Shown: positions 54,107-64,000 of the stretch, one piece after another
How positions within the stretch are numbered: the stretch's first letter is position 1
How the letters are laid out: every line of letters begins with the position of its first letter
NCBI GenBank assembly: GCA_036250225.1
Contig: JAPZLL010000008.1
Coordinates: 1,178,001 to 1,242,000 of the forward strand
Source of the DNA: Cercophora sp. LCS_1
Taxonomy: Eukaryota > Ascomycota > Sordariomycetes > Sordariales > Lasiosphaeriaceae
Reading direction: 5' to 3'
DNA length: 64,000 nucleotides
Made by a program: the position numbers and the translations under genes
Notes under the pieces: model-generated
The model's database searches: none
Seen by the model: the letters and a program-made list of their open reading frames with translations, nothing else
Told to the model about the DNA's origin: nothing

Positions 54107-56029
54107 CCTTCCCGTCTGATGGACATGACTGATGCCATTGACAGGACAACTCGTTCCCGGGAACACGAAGAGCTGTGATGTGGGTGGAAAAAAGATCGCA
54201 CTTGCGATCTAATGAGATTATTCGGATTAAAAGGAGTAACTGGATTCGTACGTTAGAGATGGCATGGAAGGAGAAGATGCATCACCCTGAGAGGGACCGT
54301 TCCGGAGTTCAATGGGTGTTCGAGTGCCCCGACCGCCATTCCGCTTGACCTTGAGCCAAAACAGCCGTGATTTCGGACACGTTCGGACCTTTAGCGTCTC
54401 TGTGTGCGCGTCAAACGTCGGAAGTCGTCTCACTCGGGGCGCTTGAAGACAGACTGGTGTTGGAGTCAATTGATCCCGTCCAGACGTTGACTGCGGCGTC
54501 AAAGCGATTGCGTCAACCTCAGTCTGGCCCGCTCCCGAGGCGTCAAGAATGCCCCGGACCGGCGCTGGAGCAACCGGTCGGCGGCAGATGGAAGCCACAC
54601 CAACAAGGTCTCCCCGCAAAGTTAGGACAGTGTGGAGTGTGCACAGTTGCTAGTGCACAGACCAGGTAGGCGATCAGTTTGAAACCCTCGCCAATCTCGG
54701 TGCCCGCTGCCAGCCAGTCATCTCCCCATCGCAAATGGGGGCCATTTCGTGCAGCGCCTGCAGGAACACCTGGGCGACAGCTGGCGCAGCCATCGGCAGA
54801 CGGGGCTTGCTTGTTGGCGCGGCGGCTGCGACCCTCACAGCTTCCCCCGGCTGTTCTTTCTTTGGCCGACAAACTGTCACCCGTCTGACGGACTTCCCAT
54901 TTATATTCCGGCACAGCCAGCAACTTCCATTTTGCCGGAACGATGACACCGCAGTTTATTTGAGCAAGGCAGCTGCGCATCGGGCGACGCGAAATCATGG
55001 CAGTCACCCATGGAATGCCCGGTTTTCCCTCATCTTCATGCTCGCCTTGGTCCTATTTTCCCGTATCATCGGAGTGGCTACTGGTGTGCTTGGCTCATTT
55101 CGCTGCCAGGGGATGTCTTGCTCCGAGATTTTCTGTAGCTAGACGTCCCGGTTCCGCCAGCGCATCGCAATCCATTGGCGGTGACGGCCTGCCAGCCCGG
55201 ATTTGATGAGGCCCAAACCAGCTGGCCGCTTGGCCGCGATTGCTGACCCTCCAGTGGTGCTGCTCAGGGAAGGTGCGCAGCGCTCGGCGCTTTCTTGGCC
55301 GGCACTGTGCCTTGCTCTCGCCCGACCGACATTTGAAAATTCGGTGGGCGGCTCTTACCAAGGTACTCTAGACTAAATGGCAGTCGCGATGGAAAATTCA
55401 CGGAAAACAATGCGGACTGACATCATGGTTGGGGGAAGGCGATCCTGTTTCGATCGCCGACCGTTGATCCAACCGCGACCCTGCGGTGTTTCTGCACGAC
55501 AGCTCACTGTCCCGGGAGAGGAGAGGGGAAGTGGTGGTGTGTTTGGCGCTTTCCCTGGTTGTGGTGGTGGGTCAGGAACAAAACGCAGGTACGCACAGTG
55601 TGAGACCGTGCTAGAAACGGTACCCATCTTAAAATTAAGGAGACGGTTGCAGCGTGGCTACCGGCTGTGGGAGGTACCTCTCCCGCACTTCCCCGCCGTG
55701 GAAGTACCTGCCCACCAGGTGTTGTTCCTGGAGGAGGAAGCGACTCCCAGGATCTGACGCCCGTTCTTATTACTGTGCACGCCCACTTTGCGTCTCGCAT
55801 CTCTCGACTCTTCTTTTCGCATCCCACCTCAATTCTTCATTTGAAGAACAGTCGCTCCTTAACCTAGAGGTTGCTCTCTAATCCATTCATTTCGAACATA
55901 CCTACTGGCCATCAACTACTTAGTATTCGAGTTTTCGCCCTGCGATTCTCCGCCTACCAAACCAACTCCTGCGATTCGAAACAGATTACCCTGAATTGAG
56001 CGCTAACCGCCAATAACACATTACCAACA
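54107..56029. other. Intergenic region, 1.9 kb
   Basis: 3' flank of the twin 11-Cys gene and promoter/leader of the GPI-protein gene. The last 250 nt are CT-rich and A/C-rich (typical leader). Open frames on both strands up to about 154 codons show no domain. Confidence 0.45.
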
Positions 56030-56766
56030 ATGCTCGTCAAGTCGCTTTCCGCGCTGGCGACGCTCGCCCTTGCGCTCGGCGTCGCTGCTGAGCCCAAGCC
56101 CTACAAGCCCCAGCTCATGAAGACCTCGGTCCGCGATCTCTTTGGCGTCGTCCGCCGCGATACCCCCGGATACCAGCCGACCCAGGCTGTCTGCGGTACG
56201 GGCAACACCTGTGCGGAGGCTTGCGGTTCTGGGTACGAGACTTGCGCCTCTAAGGATGACGAGATTCACTGCTACAACCTCGCGGCGGCTGAGACGTGCT
56301 GCCCTAACAAGTCCGGCAGTAAGTTGAATTGGGCCGAACAGACGATGCGATACTAACCAATGCGACAGACTCTTGCGACGCTGGATTCTACTGCACGGTG
56401 GACAAGGAGGATGAGACGTGGTGCTGCCCCAACGGCATGGACACGACTGCTTGCGCTGCCGCCTATAGCGTTTCTGGCGGTCTCGTTTCGCAGACGGCCA
56501 AGCCCGAGTCTTCGTCGACCAGCTCGGCTGCCCCCAGCTTCACTCCCGTTAAGAACACGACCGTTGCCACCTTCACCCCGACTGCTGGCCCCACCGGCGG
56601 TTTTAGGCCAACCGGCGGCTTCGGCGGCGTCAACTCGACTGGTGTCAACCCGACGTTCGGCGCCCCCACGGCCACACCGACCAAAATCCAAGAAGGCGCC
56701 GGAAGCATGGCTGCTCCCGCCAGCGCTCTCGCTCTCATCATTGCGGGTGTTGCCGCCCTTCTCTAA
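56030..56766 (+). CDS. GPI-anchored cysteine-rich surface protein
   Basis: Two exons (56030-56318, 56369-56766) with a 50-nt GTAAGT...GACAG intron and CTAAC branch site; phase-1 join reads CCPNKSG/NSCDAGFYC; 228 residues. MLVKSLSALATLALALGVAAEPK is a signal peptide (cut likely after VAA). The Cys-rich part has pairs typical of small extracellular folds: AVCGTGNTCAEACGSGYETC, AAETCCPNKSGNSCDAGFYC and DETWCCPNGMDTTACAAAY. A Ser/Thr/Pro/Gly stalk follows, and the end GAGSMAAPASALALIIAGVAALL (shortened) is a GPI-attachment signal. Candidate cell-wall or plasma-membrane surface protein. Ligand or role unknown. Confidence 0.82.
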
Positions 56767-58428
56767 ACTCCTAAGGGCGTCGGGTTTCCGGGCGGCTGCA
56801 TTTGGCGTTGCAGCGTCGCCCCGGACCAACTGCTTTTACGATAAATGAGACACGACCTTGCGGCCGCACCTGTGTACCCTCCTCTTTTTGTGCAAAGTTC
56901 GGCATGTTGCGTGGACCTCGGCATGCTCGTTTTCCTGCTGATAACCGGCGCGACAAAAGGACGTTGGTGATGACGTATGGCTTGACACTATTTGTGGCAC
57001 TCCCCGGGACTCGGGAGGATGAAGGGGTTGCATTTTCGCTCGTCGGGTTGATCAAGATGAGATGCATTCATGACCTTGTATTGTTTAATCTTCGACAAGA
57101 TACTCTGCCGGGGCTTGTCCTCGGGCTTTTTGAGATTGTTTTTTTCCGGCGCGTTGGGTTTGGGAGGTCGGATTCTTGTTCCTAATTGCCTTAAGAAATT
57201 CAACATACCAACTTTGCACAACTGACTTGACTCGGCGACGGGTGCCTTGGCTGGGCTATAGCAGGCTGCTTACGGGATGCCGTCATGTCGAGCAGGGCGC
57301 AGTGGCCAGTGATTTTCCGGGAGAATCCTCCGGTTCGTGGCGGGTGACCGAGGTGAGCTGACCAAGTTTCCATTGCACTGGTCGGGCCCATGTCGGGCCC
57401 TTTCGCTCCCTTGCGCAGGTTCCCGACGGTCTGCCTGCGGGAACTGGGCTTCGAGGTTGCACAGCGTCTCGTGATGCTGCTCCCCGCCTTCTGGAAGCGA
57501 GGGCTGTTGCGAGGGCGTGGTGGTACGAGGTCCTTTGGGTGGCTGGGTGGCTGGCGTTGTGCTCACAGGTGGTTGCGTTGCATGGCTGTGGTATCGGGGG
57601 GTGTGGTGAGCGGCTGTTGGATGGTAAATGAGGATTCCTCCTCCGTCATGTCCTTGTGTGGCCTGCTTCTTGTTGCTCGGCTGGGTTGGATCGTATTGTT
57701 TGAAGATGGCGGCGAGGTGGTAGTGGTTTCGTGTCGACCGACGTTCAAGTTAAATTCATGTTGGCGTTGATGATGTCAGCGCTGAAGCTGGGTTGGTAAC
57801 GGGTGAAGCTGGGTTGAAGTCGAGTTGAAGGTTGGTTGGTTGAGTGGAGTTCAACTCGGAGTTGGGTTGACATGGGGCGTTTCTTTAAGGATATGATGGG
57901 TTGGTTTGAGTTTGGAACGGCGCTGTCTCCCAAGGGGCCGGGGTTAGAATGTCAGTTGAGTAGGTTTACGCTACTAACGGCAAAGCTAACAGCAAGGCGG
58001 CTGCATCTGGGGTTGAGGCGTCCGGAGTGAAGGCTTGACGGCGGAAGCTTTGCAGATGCGGGCCGTTGCGGGAGGTTACCCTGTGTCGGCGCTGTGGCGG
58101 TCTAGACGGACACTGTGTTGGATTTTACCCTTGTCCTGCTCGGCGTATCCGTCGTTCTGGTGTTGGGTAACGGTCTGGGTCTGGGTCTGGGTTGGCACGA
58201 CCGTTGAGCACATGGTAACGGCTTGTGTGACGCATCTCGAACAGAGAGGGATTCGGATGAGCAGCGTCAAGCCGGGCAACAACTAAATGTTCCACACTGG
58301 GTATCGTGCCTTTGCCTGTTGTTATGTTATGCAACCGTCTATGTATCCAAAAAAAAATTGTATCCAAAAAAAAATTGTATTCAAAAGCTTCCCGTCCGAC
58401 CGACCAGACCTAATGCCAACAAAATAAA
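56767..58428. other. Convergent intergenic region, 1.66 kb, with short repeats
   Basis: Unusually long for the gap between two convergent genes. G/T-rich on the plus strand. Holds imperfect repeats of GAAGCTGGGTTG (57783-57815) and GGTCTG (about 58170-58190), and the A9 array listed separately. No gene I can support; open frames here are Thr/Pro/Gln-rich low-complexity on the minus strand. Confidence 0.45.
58342..58387. repeat. 17-bp direct repeat TGTATCC(A9)T
   Basis: Two identical 17-bp units (58342-58358 and 58359-58375) each hold a run of nine A, and a third, decayed unit starts at 58376 with TGTATTCAAAA. It lies about 45 nt past the GT69 stop on that gene's downstream side and may be part of its poly(A) region (T-runs on the transcribed minus strand). 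Confidence 0.7.
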
Positions 58429-59841
58429 TCACCACTCTTCTCCCATGGGTTCGTTCCATGGAACCCAACTCTGTTCGTTAAAGTTGGGCATGCATTTGAC
58501 CTTCTCTGGCGGTCCTCTCCACTCGATTCTCCCATCTGTCGTTCCTTTCTTCACGTAATCGCTCACGTACCCCCTCTGCTTCTTGATCATCGTCCCTCTC
58601 TTGTCGGAGTACTGCAGGTTCACGCTCGGTACCACAGCAATCTTCCCCCGCCCCGCCATCCACAGGTCTTTGCAGAATAACTGCACCTCGCCCGCAAAAC
58701 ACTCCTTCCCCTTGGCCCAGCGGAATTCCACCTCCTTGGTCATGATTGGTTCTGCGCCAAATGCAACAGCCCCATTCCAGCATGCAAAGACCTGAAACGA
58801 CGCGCCGACGGACAGGGCTTGCCGAGCGACCGGTTCGTGCGGGAAGAGATTGGTTGCGTTTTTCCAGTCGGTCGTCTCGGGGTCGATCTCAAAGAAGATC
58901 TCGCCGTTGATATCCCGCCCAATCCACGCGTCGTAGAAAAAGGGGATGTTGGTCTTTTCGTTGTAGTCGTCCTTCCCGTGCGCCCAGTCCATGGCGCATG
59001 TCATGTCTGCGTTTTGGAGGGTGCGCTGGTAGGCTAGCTCGAGGAGATCTTCGGCGCAGGCGGCGACGTCGTTGATGAAGATGACGGTTGTGTCTGGTGC
59101 GAAGGTAGGACGAAGCTCTGGTTGGGGAACGGACCAGTAAGTGTTGGCTTCGGGTGAGTTATGGACGCCGTCCGAGTCGCGGGTTGGGGGTGGAACGGGG
59201 GACGGGCCAGTTAAGGGCTCGAGGGCGAGGGCGCGGAGGATGGCGAGCTTCTTGATTCGATCGCCATTCGTTGGGTCGAGGGTGTTGGTGACGAGGTAGT
59301 AGGGGATCGAGAGGTCGTCGAGGGGCGTGGTCAGGAGGCGGAGGACTTCGAGCGTGCCGTCGTTGGAGTTGCCTTCTACGACAGAGAGCGCGCAGTTTTC
59401 GGGACCAAGGAAGGTTATGGCTTCGAGGATCGAGCCCATGAGGCGTGGGAGGAGGCCGATGCATTGGCGCAGGTTGAGGGCGAACAGGTATTTGCGGGTC
59501 GGAGAGGTCGGGATCAGGAGGGCGTAGCGGGTGCTGTTGATCGCAGGACATCGCACGCGTTGGATCGAGGTGCTGGATGGGTCAAGAATCGAGGGAACAA
59601 TGCGCTGGGCTTTGGCAACCCGGACGGCAGCGGATGGAGGGACCCAGTCGTCATCGTCTGGGAGGGGTTCGCTGGAGTTGGAGACGGAGAAGCCAATGTG
59701 ATGGGCTTTGGGAAGGGGAAAAACGATCTCCGGACCCAAGGGCCAAGATAGAAACGTCAAATACGCTGCGGCAACAAAACAGGCGCATATCTGGACGATT
59801 AAAACCCCTTTCCGCCTGGGGACTGGAACAGCGAGGGCCAT
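58429..59841 (-). CDS. Alpha-1,3-mannosyltransferase, CAP59/CMT1 type (GT69)
   Basis: Single exon, 470 residues. Type II membrane glycosyltransferase of the Golgi (TM about residues 13-33, GVLIVQICACFVAAAYLTFL) in the Cryptococcus Cmt1/Cap59 family. The core shows NLRQCIGLLPRLMGSILEAI, SVVEGNSNDGTLEVLR, VTNTLDPTNGDRIKKLAILR, the acidic DTTVIFINDVAACAEDLLEL, CAMDWAHGKDD and YDAWIGRDINGEIFFEI. Near the end ECFAGEVQLFCKDLWMAGRG and VPSVNLQYSDKRG complete the family pattern. Cryptococcal members build capsule or cell-surface mannans; in filamentous fungi the acceptor is not known. The ATG is the first in frame before the basic-hydrophobic anchor. Confidence 0.9.
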   Translation of the reverse strand: MALAVPVPRRKGVLIVQICACFVAAAYLTFLSWPLGPEIVFPLPKAHHIGFSVSNSSEPLPDDDDWVPPSAAVRVAKAQRIVPSILDPSSTSIQRVRCPAINSTRYALLIPTSPTRKYLFALNLRQCIGLLPRLMGSILEAITFLGPENCALSVVEGNSNDGTLEVLRLLTTPLDDLSIPYYLVTNTLDPTNGDRIKKLAILRALALEPLTGPSPVPPPTRDSDGVHNSPEANTYWSVPQPELRPTFAPDTTVIFINDVAACAEDLLELAYQRTLQNADMTCAMDWAHGKDDYNEKTNIPFFYDAWIGRDINGEIFFEIDPETTDWKNATNLFPHEPVARQALSVGASFQVFACWNGAVAFGAEPIMTKEVEFRWAKGKECFAGEVQLFCKDLWMAGRGKIAVVPSVNLQYSDKRGTMIKKQRGYVSDYVKKGTTDGRIEWRGPPEKVKCMPNFNEQSWVPWNEPMGEEW

Positions 59842-62800
59842 GATGGCGGGGTGGCGATGGTGGATTGGAACGAGTGGACGGGCGTTGAGCAGCTCCCGCG
59901 GGCTGTATTATGGGGAGAGGGACAGACACAATGGAAGCGGCAGCATGGCGCTTAGGCAAGCTGGCCAGACGGGCTGTTTCGACTCGAGGTGAGGTGAGGT
60001 TGGTGATGTTGTCGTCAGGGAGAGCGCACTCCCTGCTGCTGCGCCCCCAAATCCGGGGAAGGAAGCGAGCCGCCCCGCCCCCTGTTGTCTCGGCCAGGTC
60101 GCATCCAGCCATCGCAGAGGGGAGGAGGCGGGCATCGACTGGTTCTCAGCGCATGCAACGACACTGGGTTATCGTCTTCTAAGATGGCCGATGAAGTCGA
60201 CGACCTCGAAAGACGTGCTTCATCATCGAATTCTATCTTTGACGGGCGCTCGCAGCGGGCCGCTTGGCGGGATGCAGGTCCTCGAGATTCGGCATGGTAC
60301 CTGCCTAAGCGATGCGTGCCTTGCCGAACTCGGCTCCCAAAGAGACCTGCTTGGAGCATTTCCACGGCTGCGATTCGAGGCCAGCGGTTCGTTATCCCTT
60401 ATGTACATGGAACTTGTCACATCTGTCCTTTCACTTCGCAGACAAAAGCGCGGGGCAGGTCGGCTAAAGGAATCGCGCTAAATGCGACCTTTGTGAAATG
60501 TGAAATGTCGCGCGTCTTCGATTCCCAGATCCCAGCTTCCGGGGCGCTGGGAGATGATGCTCCACTCAAAGCTGTCGGGACGGCATTACGGCAAGGATAG
60601 CGACGATGCTCACAACTTTGAGGTCGCCAGATCAAAACGCATATCACCAGTTCCAACATCAACAGCTTCAGCCAAGACGCTCTTCGCTTTACGCTCGTGG
60701 CAGTCGTTATCCGGTGGCGCTGTTAGCGTTTTCGCAATGTCTCTGCACGTCACCGTCAGCCCTAACAACGCCGTTCCGCGTTTGACAGCTGCGGGCAAGA
60801 TGCCCAGCCGCTGCCGAGGCGTTGTCCCGTGTTGGCACACGCGATACATAGGTATGCCACGAGACGGGAGACTTTCAAGGTGGAAAAGTCTTGAACATGA
60901 CCACCACGAACGGCATGTCCGATACTCGCAGCCTAGGCCGGAATCGTTGGTTGTGGCTGGAAAACATCTCCCCAGATGGCGCCTCCAGCTTTCTCGCTTT
61001 TACTGACGCTAGAACCATACCTTCCTGGAGTCTCTGGAGAGAGCGTGGAGAACTCCAGCTTTCTAATCTTAGCCGGCACTCAGCGCCCAAGCATTCGTCG
61101 TCGCGATAGGTCTCCCCAGACCCGAGAGCGGCACTTCCTCGGACAATGTCGAGATGTCGGGGGACATCGCCTCTGTCTGTGCACCCATCTAGCAGGCGCC
61201 AAACGCTATCAAACACCACCAGAAGCAGCGCCAGTGTTTCCACGTGCGGTTTGCAGCAGCTGGCGCTTTGGCGCGGCTCCGCAGAGCTTGGTCATGACGA
61301 CCAAACGACAATCCACTTAGTCGGTAAACTAGCCGGTGATAATCCTGGGCGGGGAAATTGCGGGATGGCGAGACCCTCAGTCTCGCCTTTAGATTGTGCG
61401 AGGTCGCACTTGAGGGGAGCGGGGAGGGGAAGGGCACTGTGGTCGGCGAGGCTGTGTAATTGCCCACGAAAAAAAAACCTCGAGGGGCGGAAAACGAGGG
61501 AGGACAGCTCTGGGAGGGTCCGGCAGGCGACGAAAGCTCGAGATAACGGCTGCTTCTTCAGCACTTGTCGCGTTGTGGCGACAGTGGACCCGGAAAGGGG
61601 GAACTGCGCCAGCAGTACGCTTTGCGGAAATCCCTGCGAGCAAACCCTGTCTTGCCAAGCAAAGCTTAATCCGATCATTTTCTCTTTCTCGACAAGACGT
61701 GCGACGCACGTCGCCCAGTCGAGACGGTAGGCAAGACACGCAAGGAACACCGCACAATGCCCCTCTCGTCAGCGCAACAATGGCAGAAAACGGCCGAGAT
61801 CTAGGGCTGAATTGGCGAACACACTCGTCAGCGATCGCTGCTTGCCGAATATTGGGAATATTGGACTGACCCAAATGGCTGGGCTGCGAGATTCGCGACG
61901 CCATTCGGGGCTCAGATGCACAAACAGATGGATGATGGCGGGCAATTATTGACGGCCGACTTGCGAATTGGTGCTCGTGCATGGAAAAGGCAAGTTGCAG
62001 AGCCGCCTTTGGACGCCGCTATCTTTGTTTGAAGAAATGCTCTTTTCTTTTGACCCGTCCTCGGCTTCGACCATCGGCTTGGCGGGGGGCGGCGACTCCA
62101 TCGCCTCTAGCCATTGCGCAATCCCGCTCTCGTGGTTGTTTCCTTTTGGTCCCCTTTCTCCTGCTGCCCTGCGTCGATGGTGGCGGGCTGTGGCCAGCGG
62201 CCCGAAGCCGGGACCGCATGGCGAGCACGCTGACGGTGTCAGACCCGTATCACGATGGCCGGAAAAGAAGCGCCAATCAGCCGCAGAGAGTGTTCGGGTG
62301 TCCGCCGTGTGCGAGGTCACCAGGGCCTCGACGACGATCATGGTCGCAGGCCCCATCCGCAGCCGGCAGCAAGACCGGGCTGGTGCAACAGCATGCGACA
62401 GCCGGGTCTCGTCTTGGTGAGAAACTGCGAGTGCAGGCCAGCGGGAGGCTGGATCCCTGCTGACGGCATGCCGACTCCCTACTTCCCTGCCTCCCCTAGC
62501 CCAGCTCCGGAACAGTGTCCCCTCTCCAGCACCATGTTGACCCCCTGCTGGACCCGTTGGTTAGCGTCACCCTTGTTGCGTGGAGCAGAGGTCTAGTTCT
62601 TTGTATAATTACGAGACGGCCCTCCCCCGCATGGGTCGCTGTCCTTGGTTTTGTTGTCGTGGTCTTGTGAGGTTCTGTGTTACGTCCTCCCGCTTCGAGT
62701 CGGCGCATCGGCGTCTCAGTCCTCCCACGGCGGTGCTGGGCTTTCACTCTCGCCCTGTATCTACCTTGAGGGCGCCCTCTGTTGGCCAGGCTCCAAGTTC

Positions 62801-62869
62801 TTCCCTGGTCAACTCGAAACACCAACCCAGCCTCTCGATAAGCCCGCCAGTTACGACCAGACAGACAAG
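59842..62869. other. Intergenic region, 3.0 kb, divergent promoters
   Basis: Upstream of GT69 (-) and the hexose transporter (+). Many overlapping open frames up to about 197 codons, none with a recognisable domain; an ATG at 60184 starts an acidic MADEVDDLERRASSSNS that soon turns into unconvincing sequence. GC-box-like GGGGCGG and A9 at about 61463-61489 noted. Long promoters are usual for regulated sugar transporter genes. Confidence 0.45.
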
Positions 62870-64000
62870 ATGGGCATGGGATCAGTCGTTGGCTTTGTGC
62901 CTATCCAGGGCACCGCCGATCTCTCGAGGATCGAGGCTCCGGTGACGGTCAAGGCATACTTGCTGAGTGCCTTTGCTGCCTTTGGTGGCATCTGTACGTC
63001 TATCTTGCTTGTATGTGAGTTCACTCAGCTAACACATCAAAGTCTTTGGCTATGACACTGGCTGGATGGGCGGCGTCGTCATCATGCCCTACTTTGTCAG
63101 CATGTACACCGGAATCCCCTACGACTACGAGACCCAGACGTACCAAGGCATGACCCTGGAGGAGTCCAAGACGTTCGCCCTTCCCTCATCTACGGTTTCG
63201 CTCATGACGTCGATTCTCTCGTGTGGCACCTTTTTCGGAGCGCTCATTGCTGGTGATCTTGCCGACTTTATTGGACGTCGGACGACCATTATCTACGGGT
63301 GTCTCATCTTCTGCGGCGGCTGTATTCTTCAGATTGCCTCGACGAACCAGGAAGCTCTCTTTGTCATGGGTCGTCTGGTTTCCGGACTGGGGGTTGGCTT
63401 CATCTCGGCCGTCATCATCTTGTACATGTCCGAGATTGCGCCTCGCAAAGTCCGTGGTGCTTTGGTCTCTGGTTATCAGTTCTGTATCACTCTTGGTATC
63501 CTGCTGGCCAACTGCGTCACCTACTCGACCTCCAAGCGCGAGGATTCGGGTTCGTATCGCATTCCTATCGGAGTTCAGTTCCTCTGGGCCATTGTTCTCG
63601 GTGTCGGTCTCTACCTCTTGCGTAAGTCTCTTTCCCACACGACTTGACCTGTCTAACATCTGTCAGCCGAATCTCCCCGTTACCACGTCCAAAAGGGCAA
63701 ACTCGATCTCGCCGCCAAGGACCTCGCCATTGTCCGTGGCCAGCCTGTTGACTCCGAGTTCATCAAGGATGAACTGGCCGAAATCGTAGCGAACCACGAG
63801 TACGAAATGCAGATGATTCCCCAGACGTCATACGTTGGCTCGTGGCTCGCCTGTTTCCAAGGGTCCATCCACAAGGGCAACTCCAACCTCCGTCGAACGC
63901 TCATGTCGGCCGGCCTGCAGATGATGCAACAGCTCACAGGCATCAACTTTATCTTTTACTTTGGTCCCATCTTCTTCAAGCAGCTCAACGCCGACACGGA
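62870..64000 (+). CDS. MFS hexose transporter, 5' part (cut by window end)
   Basis: Exons 62870-62993, 63043-63621 and 63667 to beyond 64000; introns of 49 and 45 nt, both phase 1 and well supported by GTACGT/GTAAGT donors and AG acceptors. The start ATG gives MGMGSVVGFVPIQGTADLSR. TM1 runs through FGGIFFGYDTGWMGGVV; the sugar-porter motifs GDLADFIGRRTT (G-x3-D-x2-GRR), the TM4 GRLVSGLGVGFIS, EIAPRKVRGALVSGYQFCIT and PESPRYHVQKGK are all present, then QMMQQLTGINFIFYFGPIFF in TM7 before the sequence ends. Closest in feel to fungal high-affinity glucose/hexose transporters. The C-terminal half is outside the window. Confidence 0.9.

Noticed and set aside
60085..60600. Open frame including an ATG at 60184 (MADEVDDLERRASSSNS)
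   Set aside because: Plausible for about 20 codons only; no splice continuation I could follow and no homology recognised.
1..64000. Transposons, CRISPR arrays, viral remnants
   Set aside because: No transposase, reverse transcriptase, integrase or capsid-like frame, no long terminal repeats and no regularly spaced identical repeats were seen; the tandem arrays are short promoter or UTR repeats.

Overview
This is nuclear DNA of a filamentous ascomycete, most likely a sordariomycete and perhaps Sordariales. The evidence is many 45-90 nt GT-AG introns with CTAAC-like branch points, a single dispersed 5S rRNA gene, fungal-only families (XlnR, OPT, GT69, SLATT-fungal, bli-3), and an XlnR protein that runs the full expected length with its typical ends. 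The taxonomic placement is inference from protein character; no database search was run. I count 26 protein-coding genes (one cut by the right edge), two tRNAs and one 5S rRNA. Exon joins below were placed by hand from splice signals and reading-frame continuity.

Layout. 1-7489 is a long stretch without recognisable genes that leads into xlnR (7490-10429), the xylanase/cellulase activator; a palindromic CCAAT/TATA-like site near 6460-6478 and several short upstream ORFs lie in its presumed leader. 11588-14064 holds a cyclin, a closely spaced 5S rRNA/tRNA-Asn pair, and a small dynamin-derived gene lacking a GTPase domain. 14675-21682 holds histidinol-phosphatase, the Mtr10/transportin-SR importin, SmE and 5-formyl-THF cyclo-ligase. 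22633-30480 holds an OPT transporter, a SLATT two-TM protein, an acetamidase/formamidase and a GT31-like glycosyltransferase. 30911-36433 holds a large dynamin-like nuclear GTPase (SLIP-GC-like), an unknown secreted Cys protein and an intron-containing tRNA-Ile.

36746-47752 is a block of housekeeping genes: acylcarnitine carrier, Msc2-type zinc transporter, ALG1, UBC7-type E2, SNU23, DPH5 and bli-3. 48931-52545 holds an F-box protein and an unknown multi-pass membrane protein whose upstream region carries about 6.5 copies of a 20-21 bp GATC-containing repeat. 53411-59841 is more accessory: a secreted protein made of two tandem 11-cysteine modules, a GPI-anchored Cys-rich surface protein and a CAP59/CMT1-type GT69 mannosyltransferase. 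The window closes with the first three exons of an MFS hexose transporter.

There is no obvious biosynthetic cluster, transposon or CRISPR array. Themes that recur are glycan work (ALG1, GT31-like, GT69), carbon acquisition (XlnR, hexose transporter, carnitine carrier) and RNA processing/export (SmE, SNU23, Mtr10). The best candidates for something undescribed are the twin 11-Cys secreted protein, the G-domain-less dynamin relic, the 5S-tRNA-Asn unit, the stand-alone SLATT protein and the frame-preserving intron inside the XlnR zinc cluster.
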